A stretch of DNA of 40,560 bases from Bacteroidota bacterium (lineage in GTDB: Bacteria; Bacteroidota; Rhodothermia; Rhodothermales; Salinibacteraceae), in the NCBI GenBank assembly GCA_009908415.1, contig JAAAPH010000002.1, forward strand, positions 1-40,560, written 5' to 3'. The first letter of the stretch is position 1, and every line of letters begins with the position of its first letter. Below the pieces are notes generated by a model. It had not been told where the DNA came from, did no database searches, and saw only the letters and a program-made list of their open reading frames with translations. Shown here piece after piece: positions 24,916-35,000 of this stretch. Made by a program: the position numbers and the translations under genes.

Positions 24916-27093
24916 CTATCGGATGATGACGAACTTCTTCGTGCTCTGATCGCCCGTTTCCAGATCCTCGACGACGGCAATGTAGACGCCGCTCACCACG
25001 AGTTGGCGATCGTCGGTGGCGAGGTTCCAGAACTCGTCACCGCTACCGTCATCGTGGCGGATCGTTTGAACGAGCTCGCCGAGCTCGGTGTAGATCCGGA
25101 TGACGGAGTTGCCCGGGATATCGAGGAAGCCCAGCTTCTCGTCGTCGTCGGGGAAGCGAATCTCCGGGTCGGAGCCGAGGTTGTACGGGTTCGGCACGAT
25201 CTTGAAGTCCGAGACCGCGTCGCCCGGGGGACGGGCCAGCGAGGCCGGATTGTAGGTTTGCGTCCAGTAGCGGCTGCTCCGGAGCGGCTTGCCCGTCGGT
25301 GTCAGGCCCGTGCCGTCATTGTTGACATCGCCAACGGACAGGATGTAGTAGTAATAATTGATCCCGCGCTGCGCGGTGTTGTCCGTGAACGACCGGGCGC
25401 TGCCGTCAAGCTCAGCGATGCGCTCGTACTGATACGCGCCGAAGTTCACGCCCCCCTCAGACTGGTTCACCGATCGCCAGTCGCCGCGCACGTCGTTCGC
25501 GGAGCGATAGATCTCGAAGCCGCCGGCCGGGTCGCTGTCTGCGGTCCATTCGAGGCTGATCTCCCCCACGCCGGACGTGACAGAGAAGCTCGTTGGCGGC
25601 GGGGGCGGCAGCGGGATGTTGTAACCCGACTCATAGTTGGCGATCGCCCGCTCGAACGTAGCAAACAGCGAGTCCCGTGTAGCCGTTACGGCCCAGTCGT
25701 TCTTGCCCTGTTGCACGTCGGGGTTGATGCGCTCGCCGCGCGCGTTGATGTAATCGATTTCGATGTTGGCCTCCGGGTCGAAGTCACTGGCCTTGAAGGC
25801 GCGGCCTACCTCAACCTGCTCCTGCTGATTGAGCCCGTCGGCGGCCATGGCAATCACAACCGTGGCACTTTCACCAATGTCGAGGTCGTACGGCCCGTAG
25901 CTGAAGGCCGAGGTCCATCCACCGGGCTTCTCCAGCATCGGCGAGCCGTCGGCCGTCGTGAAGTCGCCGTCCTGGTCGACCACATCCGCGTGATGCGGGA
26001 ACATGTGCGGGCCGTCGTTCTCGCGGGCCTGCGACATGAACCGGTACTCGTCCTGCATCTGCGTCTCATTGAAGGGGCTGTTGGTCGACGTAAGCGGATC
26101 ATCCGCGTCGATGTAGCCCGTCATGGACGGTTGGAAGGGCGGGACGGGGTCGCCATCCGTATCGTCGGCCGTGCTCGGCGTCGCGTCCAGGGTCACCGTG
26201 CCGACCGTCACACCGAGCGTGAGCTCGCCTTCATCCTGACCCTCAGGGATGAAGAAGGGGCCCGAGTCGCGAGCCGGTCCGCCGAGGGGGTCGATGTCGA
26301 AGCCGGGCGAGTTGCCGATCCACGTGTACGCGGCCCTGAAGTCGACGTCATAGTCGTCCATGCCGTCGCCGACGATGTCATTCATGACGTTGGCGCCCCA
26401 CTCCTGGCCCGGGATGGACGCGCGGTCGGACATCGTCCAGCGGCGTTGGAAGTGGAGGTACACGTCTTCGAGCGGCTGGTCCAGCTCGGCCTCACCGTCG
26501 CTATCGACGTTCCCGGTGTTAGTCAGGGTGTACTCGTGGATGTGGTAGTTGCCATGATGCTCCTGGCCCCAGCCCAGGATCCGCTTCTCCAGGGTCACCC
26601 CCAGGAGCGTGTTCACCTGCGCGCGGATGATGCGATGCGCCGGAATGTTGGGATCCACTTGGTCGACGTCCGCCGCGCGATCGAGCGTCTCCAGGCCGTC
26701 CACCGTGACCGACGGATCCTCGAACTGCTGGATGGTTTCGAACTCCTGCGGGAGGAACACGCCAGCGCCCGTGACACGGGGGCCTACGTGCACCACACGG
26801 GCCGGATACTCGCGGCCGTTTTCGTCGGTGACGTTCTCGGCGCCGATCCAGAGCGCGCCGGCGCGGAAGTAGCCGCGCTGGTAGATGCCGGGCCAATCGA
26901 AGTCGTTGCCGCTGGCCCAGAACTCCTGGTTGCCACCGGATTCATTGTACACCTGGTGAAGTTCGCCCACGTCCATCGACTTCTGTTCGAACTGGGCGGT
27001 AGCGTCTTGAATGCCAATCCCCAGAAGCAACAGCACGGCGACGAAAACGCCGGTGGCGTGCTGTGCGAGGGGACGAATTGCAAAGCGTTTCAT
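24916..27093 (-). CDS. secreted protein with fibronectin type III-like domain and C-terminal sorting-like domain
   Basis: Signal peptide MKRFAIRPLAQHATGVFVAVLLLLGIGIQDATAQ; FN3-like PTSFSVTSGVGEISLEWTADSDPAGGFEIYRS; C-terminal IRIYTELGELVQTIRHDDGSG...VSGVYIAVVEDLETGDQSTKKFVIIR. Confidence 0.85.
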   Translation of the reverse strand: MKRFAIRPLAQHATGVFVAVLLLLGIGIQDATAQFEQKSMDVGELHQVYNESGGNQEFWASGNDFDWPGIYQRGYFRAGALWIGAENVTDENGREYPARVVHVGPRVTGAGVFLPQEFETIQQFEDPSVTVDGLETLDRAADVDQVDPNIPAHRIIRAQVNTLLGVTLEKRILGWGQEHHGNYHIHEYTLTNTGNVDSDGEAELDQPLEDVYLHFQRRWTMSDRASIPGQEWGANVMNDIVGDGMDDYDVDFRAAYTWIGNSPGFDIDPLGGPARDSGPFFIPEGQDEGELTLGVTVGTVTLDATPSTADDTDGDPVPPFQPSMTGYIDADDPLTSTNSPFNETQMQDEYRFMSQARENDGPHMFPHHADVVDQDGDFTTADGSPMLEKPGGWTSAFSYGPYDLDIGESATVVIAMAADGLNQQEQVEVGRAFKASDFDPEANIEIDYINARGERINPDVQQGKNDWAVTATRDSLFATFERAIANYESGYNIPLPPPPPTSFSVTSGVGEISLEWTADSDPAGGFEIYRSANDVRGDWRSVNQSEGGVNFGAYQYERIAELDGSARSFTDNTAQRGINYYYYILSVGDVNNDGTGLTPTGKPLRSSRYWTQTYNPASLARPPGDAVSDFKIVPNPYNLGSDPEIRFPDDDEKLGFLDIPGNSVIRIYTELGELVQTIRHDDGSGDEFWNLATDDRQLVVSGVYIAVVEDLETGDQSTKKFVIIR

Positions 27094-27153
27094 TGTACGT
27101 AAGGGGGTAGCCATGAGAAATACGGGTCTCGGTGTCACGAGGGCGTTCGGAGC

Positions 27154-27181
27154 GGATCCCCGCGTTCACGTGCGGGGATCC
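27154..27181. promoter_or_regulatory. perfect 10-bp inverted repeat between the TonB receptor and FN3-protein genes
   Basis: GGATCCCCGC-GTTCACGT-GCGGGGATCC. Confidence 0.8.
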
Positions 27182-27195
27182 CTCCTCACGCTGCA

Positions 27196-30100
27196 TTAGA
27201 AGGAGAGGCGCAAGCCCAGATTGACGCTCCGGGGGAACAGGAAGCGGAAGGAGCTTGCGTTCGGCGGATTGATGTGGTCCCCATCGAGGTCGCCCGGCTT
27301 ATCGTCGCCGTAGATGGGATTGCCGTTGTCATCCTTCGGCACGTAGTTCTCCACCCAGCTCTCGCTCTCGTTTTCACCCTCGACCACTTCGCGGGGCAGG
27401 TGCAACGAGTTCATGTAGTCTCTAAAGTCGTTCGGACCGACAAAGGCCGAGCGGTTGAAGTTCTTGATGTTGAAGACGTTGTCGATGTCCGCGAAGAACT
27501 GCGCATCAAACCCTTGAACGTTGAAGTTCTTGCTGAGGCGCATGTCCACCATCCGGAATGCCTTCCACTGGACGTTGTCCTCCACGCCTTGAAGCGGCGT
27601 GCGGTTGGTCCACGTCTGGTAGTCGCCGGCCTGCCACTGCCCCAGCAGGTTGACGCGCCAGTCGCCCAGCACCTGAATGCCACCCACCTCGGGCCCGAAG
27701 TCATTGGGCGTCAGGAAGGTCAGGCTGAGGCGCCCGAAGGGACGGGGGAGCGCTTTGTCCTGGAAGTTCACGGACGTCCGCTCGAACTCGGCCTGCTGCA
27801 CCTGATTCTCAAAGAACTGGCCCAAGCCAAAGTCGCCCTGCGAGCGCACATCGAACGTGTAGTTCACGAAGCCCTGGAACCACTCGCCGACGTTCTTGAA
27901 GAGGCTGAACTCGACGCCACGGATGTCCTCGTAGTTCTCCGCCCGGTTCGTGGAGTAGTTGATCAGGCCATCGCGGCTCTGGAAGCCGACCCAGCGCGGC
28001 TGGTTCTGGACGTCCTTGTAGTAACCCGCGACGCGGACCAGGTAGGTGTCGAAGAAGCTCTGCTCGTAGCCCACCTCGTACGCAATGGTTTTGGGACGCG
28101 GGACGTCCGGATTGGCCAACTGCGTGACCTCGTTGGTCCGCTGCTGACGCTCGACCATGTAGAGGAAGTTGGGCGACAGATCCTGATAGAAGTGCCCGTA
28201 GTTGAAGTACAGCTTGCTGCCTTCCCGAACGGGGAACGACACGCCGAGCCGCGGGCTCAGGTTAATTTGCGCCTCGGCGTCGCGCCGCTCCACGAGATCG
28301 TCGAAGTTGTCGGCGTTCTTGCCGAGGATGGCGTCATCAAACGGGTCGACGACGATGCGGTCCGTGTTGGCATTGAAGTAATCCAGCCGCAGGCCCACGT
28401 TGGCGATCATGCCACGGAATTCCAGCTTATCCTGGGCGTACACGGCGCCGTAGATCGGGTTGGCCTGCCAGGCGGCCCGCACGTCACTCGGCTGCAGGAG
28501 GACGTCTTGGAATTGATAATCCACGTCCTGGTCCTCGATCTCAAACTCGAACCCGAACTGCGCCTCGTTGTACTGGCCCAGCTGGCTGGTCAGGTCGAAG
28601 TTGACGCTCCAGGTCGACACGTCGCTCGTGTCGCGCATCTGGCTGTGCTGCTCGGCAATCCGCAAGGACGCCACGCGGGTTTCCACCAGTGGGTCGCTCG
28701 CAAACTGGAAGCCGATCGGGCCTTCCGTTACACCGAGCGGCTCGAAGTTAAGATCGGGAAACTGGCTCGCCACGTCGTCCCCAAAGGTGCGGACGATCGT
28801 CGGATCGCGCTCCTCGGCCGGGAACGTGCGGTACTGCGTTTCATACCGCTGAATCTGAAACTCGTAGAACGTGTTGTCGCTGAGCGTGTGGTTCAGCTTG
28901 GCCGACAACAAGTTATGCCGGATGTCGCTGCGAGACCACTTGCCCGTGCCAAAGATGCCATCGCCGCCATCGCCGAAGCCGGGATTGTAAAAGGCGTTCC
29001 GCCCAAACCCGAACACCCGGTCGCGATCGCCGTCGCGCCGAATCTGCGTGATGCCGTCGCGGCTTTCGAGGTTCGAGCCCTGCTCCAACCCGCGCATGCC
29101 CTGCAACGTCAGCTTCATGGTGGGCGCGATGTCCGAGGTGACCTTCAGACGCGCGTTGTAGGCGTCGTATCCGTCGCGGGAGAGCGGCACGATGTACTGG
29201 TTCTGCTCCTGGCGGTAGGAGGCCATGAACCGGAGGTCGCCCAGGAAGTCGCTGACCACCGGCACCGGGCCGCCGATCGAGCCATCCACGACGTAGTCCG
29301 GGCTCTGGATGGAGAGATCCCGGCGATGGCGGTACCGGAAGAGCTCCTGCAGGTCGTCCGCCAGCATGCTTACCGCCTCCGGCGGCGCATCGCTACCGAG
29401 CTGCTCCTGAGCGAGCTGCGTGTACCCACGGAAGGTGGGGTACTGGTTCTGCGTGAAGCCGTCCCATGCGCCGTTGTCCGTTCCTTCGAACGCCACGTCG
29501 GAGTCTAGGTAGGGCCGCATCCAGTACGACTCGGGGGCATTGGCGGCCGGACCGAAGTGCTTCGACGAAGCGGGGGCGTAGCGAAGCAGCACGTCCGCCT
29601 CATAGCTGTCACGCGGGCCTTCCTTCGTGACGACGTTGACGACCCCCGACCGGATGTCGCCGTACTCGGCGTTGAAACCGCCCGACTGGACCTGCACTTC
29701 CTCGACCGAGGTGTAGCTGAAGCCCGTGTAGGGGTTATTGCTGCGGCCGCTGCTTGTGCTTGCGCCATCAATGCGCACGTCGGCCTCACCGGCTTCGCTG
29801 CCGCGAATCGAGAGGCCCTGCACACCGGCCTGCAAGCCGACCGCCGAAGAGAGGTCGGTGACCGGAAGGTTCTCCAGGTCGTCCGCGCTGATATCAACGC
29901 GGCTGGCCGAGAGGTCCTCTTTTACGACGCGGTCTTCAGCCGTCACCGTGACCCCTTCGAGCCCTACCGTTTCTTCGGGCAGCTCAAAGTTCACGGTGGT
30001 GGTTAAGTTGATGCTGACCTGCACGCCCTGGACGGTCTGCGCCTCAAACCCCACAAACGTGGCGCGCAGATCGTACGTGCCGGGCGAGACGTTCAGGATG

Positions 30101-30309
30101 GTGTACTGCCCATTGGGGTTTGTACTGGTCCCCTGCTGGGTACCCACAATAACCACGTTGGCACCCGGGATGGGCTCACCGGATTCGGCACTGATTACCT
30201 GCCCGTTGATTTTGCCGGTTTGTGCAAAAGCGGGCGTTGCATTAAAGAGGAAAGCGGTAAATAGAAAAAGGACGAACGCAGAGACAAGGAGCTGTATCTC
30301 TTTTCTCAT
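27196..30309 (-). CDS. TonB-dependent receptor (carboxypeptidase-regulatory-like domain and plug)
   Basis: GKINGQVISAESGEPIPGANVVIVGTQQGTSTNPNGQYTILNVSPGTYDLRATFVGFE; plug LSIRGSEAGEADVRIDGAS; barrel end RSVNLGLRLSF. Confidence 0.93.
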   Translation of the reverse strand: MRKEIQLLVSAFVLFLFTAFLFNATPAFAQTGKINGQVISAESGEPIPGANVVIVGTQQGTSTNPNGQYTILNVSPGTYDLRATFVGFEAQTVQGVQVSINLTTTVNFELPEETVGLEGVTVTAEDRVVKEDLSASRVDISADDLENLPVTDLSSAVGLQAGVQGLSIRGSEAGEADVRIDGASTSSGRSNNPYTGFSYTSVEEVQVQSGGFNAEYGDIRSGVVNVVTKEGPRDSYEADVLLRYAPASSKHFGPAANAPESYWMRPYLDSDVAFEGTDNGAWDGFTQNQYPTFRGYTQLAQEQLGSDAPPEAVSMLADDLQELFRYRHRRDLSIQSPDYVVDGSIGGPVPVVSDFLGDLRFMASYRQEQNQYIVPLSRDGYDAYNARLKVTSDIAPTMKLTLQGMRGLEQGSNLESRDGITQIRRDGDRDRVFGFGRNAFYNPGFGDGGDGIFGTGKWSRSDIRHNLLSAKLNHTLSDNTFYEFQIQRYETQYRTFPAEERDPTIVRTFGDDVASQFPDLNFEPLGVTEGPIGFQFASDPLVETRVASLRIAEQHSQMRDTSDVSTWSVNFDLTSQLGQYNEAQFGFEFEIEDQDVDYQFQDVLLQPSDVRAAWQANPIYGAVYAQDKLEFRGMIANVGLRLDYFNANTDRIVVDPFDDAILGKNADNFDDLVERRDAEAQINLSPRLGVSFPVREGSKLYFNYGHFYQDLSPNFLYMVERQQRTNEVTQLANPDVPRPKTIAYEVGYEQSFFDTYLVRVAGYYKDVQNQPRWVGFQSRDGLINYSTNRAENYEDIRGVEFSLFKNVGEWFQGFVNYTFDVRSQGDFGLGQFFENQVQQAEFERTSVNFQDKALPRPFGRLSLTFLTPNDFGPEVGGIQVLGDWRVNLLGQWQAGDYQTWTNRTPLQGVEDNVQWKAFRMVDMRLSKNFNVQGFDAQFFADIDNVFNIKNFNRSAFVGPNDFRDYMNSLHLPREVVEGENESESWVENYVPKDDNGNPIYGDDKPGDLDGDHINPPNASSFRFLFPRSVNLGLRLSF

Positions 30310-30648
30310 GATAAGAATACTGGTGTAAGCTCGCGGGGAATTCGGTCGGACACACACGGGCGCACAGAGCGGTGGAGCCCGTAAGCGCTTTCGCGCAACC
30401 TGATTATATGGAGTTTTTTATAGAATGCCAAATGCAAATTCATTTTATCTTTCGCGCCAAGTTACACAGCTTAAATTTGATGCCTCCCCGATATAGGGCT
30501 GAGTTGGCGACTTCTTTGGCGGTCCGCTCCGCCCGGCGCCTCCGCCGAACAGGGGATAGGAGGCCGTGCGGGTCGCATCGAACGGACGGTAACGATCGCA
30601 CGTGCAAGCGGCTCCTCCCTCGTCTTAGAACAAATCCGGCCCCACCTC

Positions 30649-31401
30649 ATGCCTCCACGTGCCCAGCCCTGGACCGAGTCGTTCGCGGTTCGCTCGTACG
30701 AAATCACGCCGCACGGCCGCGCGTCGTTACAGACCCTCTGCAAGTATTGTCAAGAGGCGGCCGGAAACCACGCGCAGGCGCTCGGCCTCTCTCGCGACGC
30801 AATGCTCGATCGCGGCCTGGCGTGGGTGCTGATGCGCCTGCGCCTGCAGATCCAGCGCTACCCCGAATGGGGGCACACCGTTCGCGTGGAAACGTGGCCG
30901 TCTGGCGTCGACAGCCTCTACGCGACCCGCGCGTTTCTCCTGCGCGATGGCAACGCCGCCCCGCTGGCGCGCGGGACGAGCGCCTGGGCCGTGATCGACG
31001 TGGAGCGGCGGCGGCCCGTCCGCATCCCGGACGACGTCTACGCCATCGAGCCGCCCGATCGCCCGCGTCCGCTGGATTTTGCCACCCGCCGTGTGCATGC
31101 GATGGAGCAGGTAGACCGCGCGCGGCGCTTCGACGTGCGCTTCAGCGACCTCGATGTGAACCAGCACGTCAATAACGTGCGCTACGTGGAGTGGGCCCTG
31201 GAGGCCGCGCCGCGCGAGATGCTCCTCACCCAGCAGCCGACCGAGATCGATATTCAGTTCCGCGCCGAAACAGGGCTCGGGGAGACCGTCGCCGCGCAAC
31301 TGCAGCAGGGCGCGGACCGGCTCCTCCACCGCCTCCAGCGCACCCGCGACGACAAGACGGTAGCTCAAGCCACAACACAGTGGGCTGAACTCGACGGGTA
31401 A
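30649..31401 (+). CDS. acyl-ACP thioesterase family protein
   Basis: Hotdog-type: SYEITPHGRASLQTLCKYCQEAAGNHA..., VRIETWPSG-like VRVETWPSG, RFSDLDVNQHVNNVRYVEWALE. Confidence 0.88.
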   Translation: MPPRAQPWTESFAVRSYEITPHGRASLQTLCKYCQEAAGNHAQALGLSRDAMLDRGLAWVLMRLRLQIQRYPEWGHTVRVETWPSGVDSLYATRAFLLRDGNAAPLARGTSAWAVIDVERRRPVRIPDDVYAIEPPDRPRPLDFATRRVHAMEQVDRARRFDVRFSDLDVNQHVNNVRYVEWALEAAPREMLLTQQPTEIDIQFRAETGLGETVAAQLQQGADRLLHRLQRTRDDKTVAQATTQWAELDG

Positions 31402-31403
31402 GC

Positions 31404-31973
31404 CTATTCAGGAAGCCGAGCGGGCCGGACGCCGTCCGCCTCGACGCGCGGGCGCCTCGGTTTCTTCCAGCGCACCCAGTAGGGGAGGACGAACAGGTAG
31501 AGGCCGGTGCCCCAAAGCGCGAATACGAGCAGTGCCGACGGGAGGAAGATCCACAGCTTGGCCCGCTCGTGAAACCACGATCCGTCGTGCAGGGACTCGA
31601 TGAGGCCGGAGCGCCGCTTCGCTACGTGCAACACCGCGCCGGTCTGCGTGTCGATCTGCACCTCCCAGTGGTTCGTGCCGCGCACCTTCACGATGCCCTT
31701 GTCGGGGCGCACGTCGAGCCGGTCAATGTCGGACCAGTGGGTGATGCCCGCGTGCTCGGCGCGCCGGGTGATGGTCAGAATCTCCTCGAATGAGAGTTGC
31801 GGTACGCCGCCTACGCCCTGCTGGGTGGGCGGTTGGATCCAGTCGAACTCCTTCTTCACCTGGAGCAGCACGCCGCTGACGAGCACGACCAGGAAGGGGA
31901 GCGCAATAAAGACGGTGGCCCAGCGGTGCCACCGCCGCATCTGAATCGCGGGCTTCCACTGCATCAGGTCCAC
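31404..31973 (-). CDS. PepSY-associated TM helix / PepSY domain protein
   Basis: RRWHRWATVFIALPFLVVLVSGVLLQVKKEFDWIQPP...WEVQIDTQTGAVLHVAKRRSGLIESLHDGSWF...LPSALLVFALWGTGLYLF. Confidence 0.85.
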   Translation of the reverse strand: MDLMQWKPAIQMRRWHRWATVFIALPFLVVLVSGVLLQVKKEFDWIQPPTQQGVGGVPQLSFEEILTITRRAEHAGITHWSDIDRLDVRPDKGIVKVRGTNHWEVQIDTQTGAVLHVAKRRSGLIESLHDGSWFHERAKLWIFLPSALLVFALWGTGLYLFVLPYWVRWKKPRRPRVEADGVRPARLPE

Positions 31974-32025
31974 TGCATGAGAACGACGGTCGTCGGCAAA
32001 ACACCTGGTGGTATGCGCGAGGCAA

Positions 32026-35000
32026 TTACCGGTTCAACTGAAGCGGTTCGTAGTCCTCAAAAATAGAGAGGTCCGCTTCTTCGACGGCGCTCCGATAGGC
32101 CGGCCACTCATCGGCGAAGAGTGCATTGACATCGTCGAGGGCTTCCTGCAGCCGCACCTCGGCGTGCTGCAGGGCGCGCTGCTCGGGCTGCTCCGGTGCG
32201 TCGTAGGCCGACTGCAGGTAGCGCGACACCGTGAAGAGGTGGGCCGTCACGATGGACGGGTCGCGGCGGATCCCTTGCACGTCGTCCCGGCCGATCAGGC
32301 CTTCCATCACCGCCTCGATCGAGTCGCGCAACGCCTGCCCCTGCTCGCGCAGGTCCTGCGCCGTCGAGTCGCTCCGGTCTGTCAACTGATCGTTGACGAG
32401 CCCGATCGTCTCCCGGGCGTCGCGGAGTCGGTCGGCCGCCGCCGTGGCGTCCTCGACGAGGTTCATGAAGCGGTCCATCAGCTCCTGCCGGGCCTGCAGG
32501 TCAGCCCTGTCGATGGGGATGCGCGGGTCCATCCGCACGCGCACGTCGCTCGACGCCGTGTGCTCGCCGTGGCGTAGCACGACGGTGTACGTCCCGGGCA
32601 TCACCGGCGGGCCGGTCGGCTCCTCGGTGTCTTCCTCTTCGGGCTCCGGCTCCATGGGATAGCGCACGCCCTTACGGCGGAGGTTCCAGGTCGTCCGGTT
32701 GAGGCCGGGCTGGAGCTCGTCCTCCCGGACCGTGCGGATCGTGTCGCCCGCGGCGTTGACGACCTGCAGGGTGACTTCGCCGGGCATCTCGCCGTCCGAC
32801 TCAGACGGGTTCACGACGAACGAGAGCATCGCGCCGTACGGACGGTTCTCGCCCACGAACTCCGCGTCGCCGATAAAGCGCGTGCCGGGGGCTTCGTTGT
32901 ACTCGGCGAGGTACGCGTCGGGGATGTCGAAGAGGTGGAGCGGCGCGTCGAGCACGTCGGTGCCCTCGCGGGCCATCGCGCGGAGCGGGCGGATGTCATC
33001 GAGGATGTAGGCCGAGCGCCCAAACGTGCCAATGATGAGATCGTGCTCGCGCGGGTGGATCTGCAGGTCCATCACGGACGCCGTCGGGAAGTCGGCCGTC
33101 CACTTCTGCCACGTGTCGCCGCCATTCAGGCTGACGTAGAGCCCGAACTCGGTCCCGACGAACATGAGGTCCGGCTCGACGGGGTCCTGCACGAAGGAGA
33201 GCGCGTACCCCCACACGTCGTCCGCGTCGACGAGGCGCGTCCAGTCTTCGCCGTAGTTCGTGGTGCGATAGACGTACGGCGTCCAGTCGTTGCGGCGGTG
33301 GTTGTCGAAGACGACGAACGCCTCGCCGGGGGTGCGGCGCGACGTGCGGATCTGCGCGACCCACGTGTGCTCGGGCACGCCGTCGACGTTGCCGATCACG
33401 TTCGTCCACGTGTCCCCGCCGTCGCGGGTGACCTGCAGGTTGCCGTCGTCCGTGCCGGCCCAGAGCACGCCCTCCTGCGCGGGGCTCGGGGCAATGGCGG
33501 TGATGGTCGTGTAGTTCTCGGCGTTGGTGACGTCGTAGGTGAGCCCGCCGCTTTCGAGCTGGCGCTGCCACGCGGGGTTGTTCGTCGTCAGGTCCGGCGA
33601 GAGGATGGTCCACGTGTGCCCGCGGTCGGTGCTTTTGTGCACGAACTGGCTGCCGTAGTAGACCGTCGCCGGGTCGTGCGGGCTCTGGGCAATGGCGGCG
33701 TCCCAGTTGAAGCGCAGATCCGTGTCCGGGTCGGGGGGCGTGGGCTTGCTGAAGCGCTGGTGGCCCGTCTCGCTGTCGTAGTAGACCAGGTTGCCCCCCT
33801 GCGACATCGCGTAGCCTTTCGTGGCGTCCTGCGGGTCGGGCACGACGTCGAAGCCGTCGCCGAAGGCCACCTCCTGCCAGTACGAATTGCGGATGCCGCC
33901 GTTGCGCCACACGGCGCTCGGCCCGCGCCACGAGCCGTTGTCCTGCATCCCGCCGTACACGTGATAGGGCGTCGCCATGTCGACGTTGATATGGTAGAAC
34001 TGCGCGAGCGGCAGGTTCTCCACGAAGCGCCAGTTTGCGCCCCGATCGCGCGAGATGTAGAAGCCGCCGTCGTTGCCCTCATAGATCAGGCTCGGGTCGT
34101 CCGGGTGGATCCACCAGGCGTGATGGTCGGGGTGCACGCCGGCGTAGGGCACGAGCGTCTCGAACGATTCGCCACCGTCCTCGCTGACCGTCACGATGGA
34201 GTGGAGGCTGTAGAGCCGGTTCTCGTTGGCCGGGTCCACGCGCAGATCCGCGTAGTAGAACGGGCGCCCGCCGATCTCGTCCATGTCGCTGTTGACTTGC
34301 TGCCACGAATGGCCGCCGTCGTCCGAGCGGTAGAGCGCGTTGTCCTCGGATTCGACGTAGGCGTAGACGCGGCTCGGGTCGCTCGGCGCGATGGCCAGAC
34401 CGATGCGGCCCCACGGCTTCGGCGGCAGGCCGTCGTCGGGCGTCAGTTCGTCCCACGATTCGCCCCCGTCGTACGTCATGTACAGCCCCGAGCCGGGACC
34501 GCCCGACTCGAAGTAGTACGGCCAGCGCTGATACTGCCACATCGCCGCGATCAGCTTGTTCGGGTTCTGCGGATCCATCACCAGGTCCGCCACGCCCGTC
34601 GTGTCGTTCACGAACAGGATCTGCTCCCAGTTGGCGCCGCCGTCGGTCGTCTTGTAGACGCCCCGCTCGGGCGTCGGGCCCCACGTGGCGCCCTGCGCGC
34701 CGGCGTACGCGACGTTGGCATCGTCCGGGTGGATGAGCAGGCGGTGGATGCTGCGCGTACCGCGGAGGCCGACGCGCGTCCACGTGCGCCCGCCATTCAT
34801 ACTGCGGAAGACGCCGTCGCCGGCGTTCTGGCTGTTGCGCGGATTGCCCTCGCCGGTGCCCACCCAGATCACGTCCGGGTTGTCCTGGTCGATGGCGATC
34901 GAGCCGATCGAGTGAACGGGCTGGTCGTCGAAGATGGGCGTCCACGTCGTCCCGCCGTCGGTCGACTTCCAGAGGCCGCCGGAGGCCGTGCCGGCGTATA

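Noticed and set aside
24826-29508. Very long plus-strand ORFs (758 and 744 aa) opposite the FN3 and TonB receptor genes
   Set aside because: Mirror frames of confidently identified minus-strand genes; Val/Arg/Ala/Leu-rich composition typical of antisense GC-rich frames.
31399-31406. Tail-to-tail genes separated by 2 bp without terminator
   Set aside because: Compact convergent arrangement is common and does not by itself indicate regulation.
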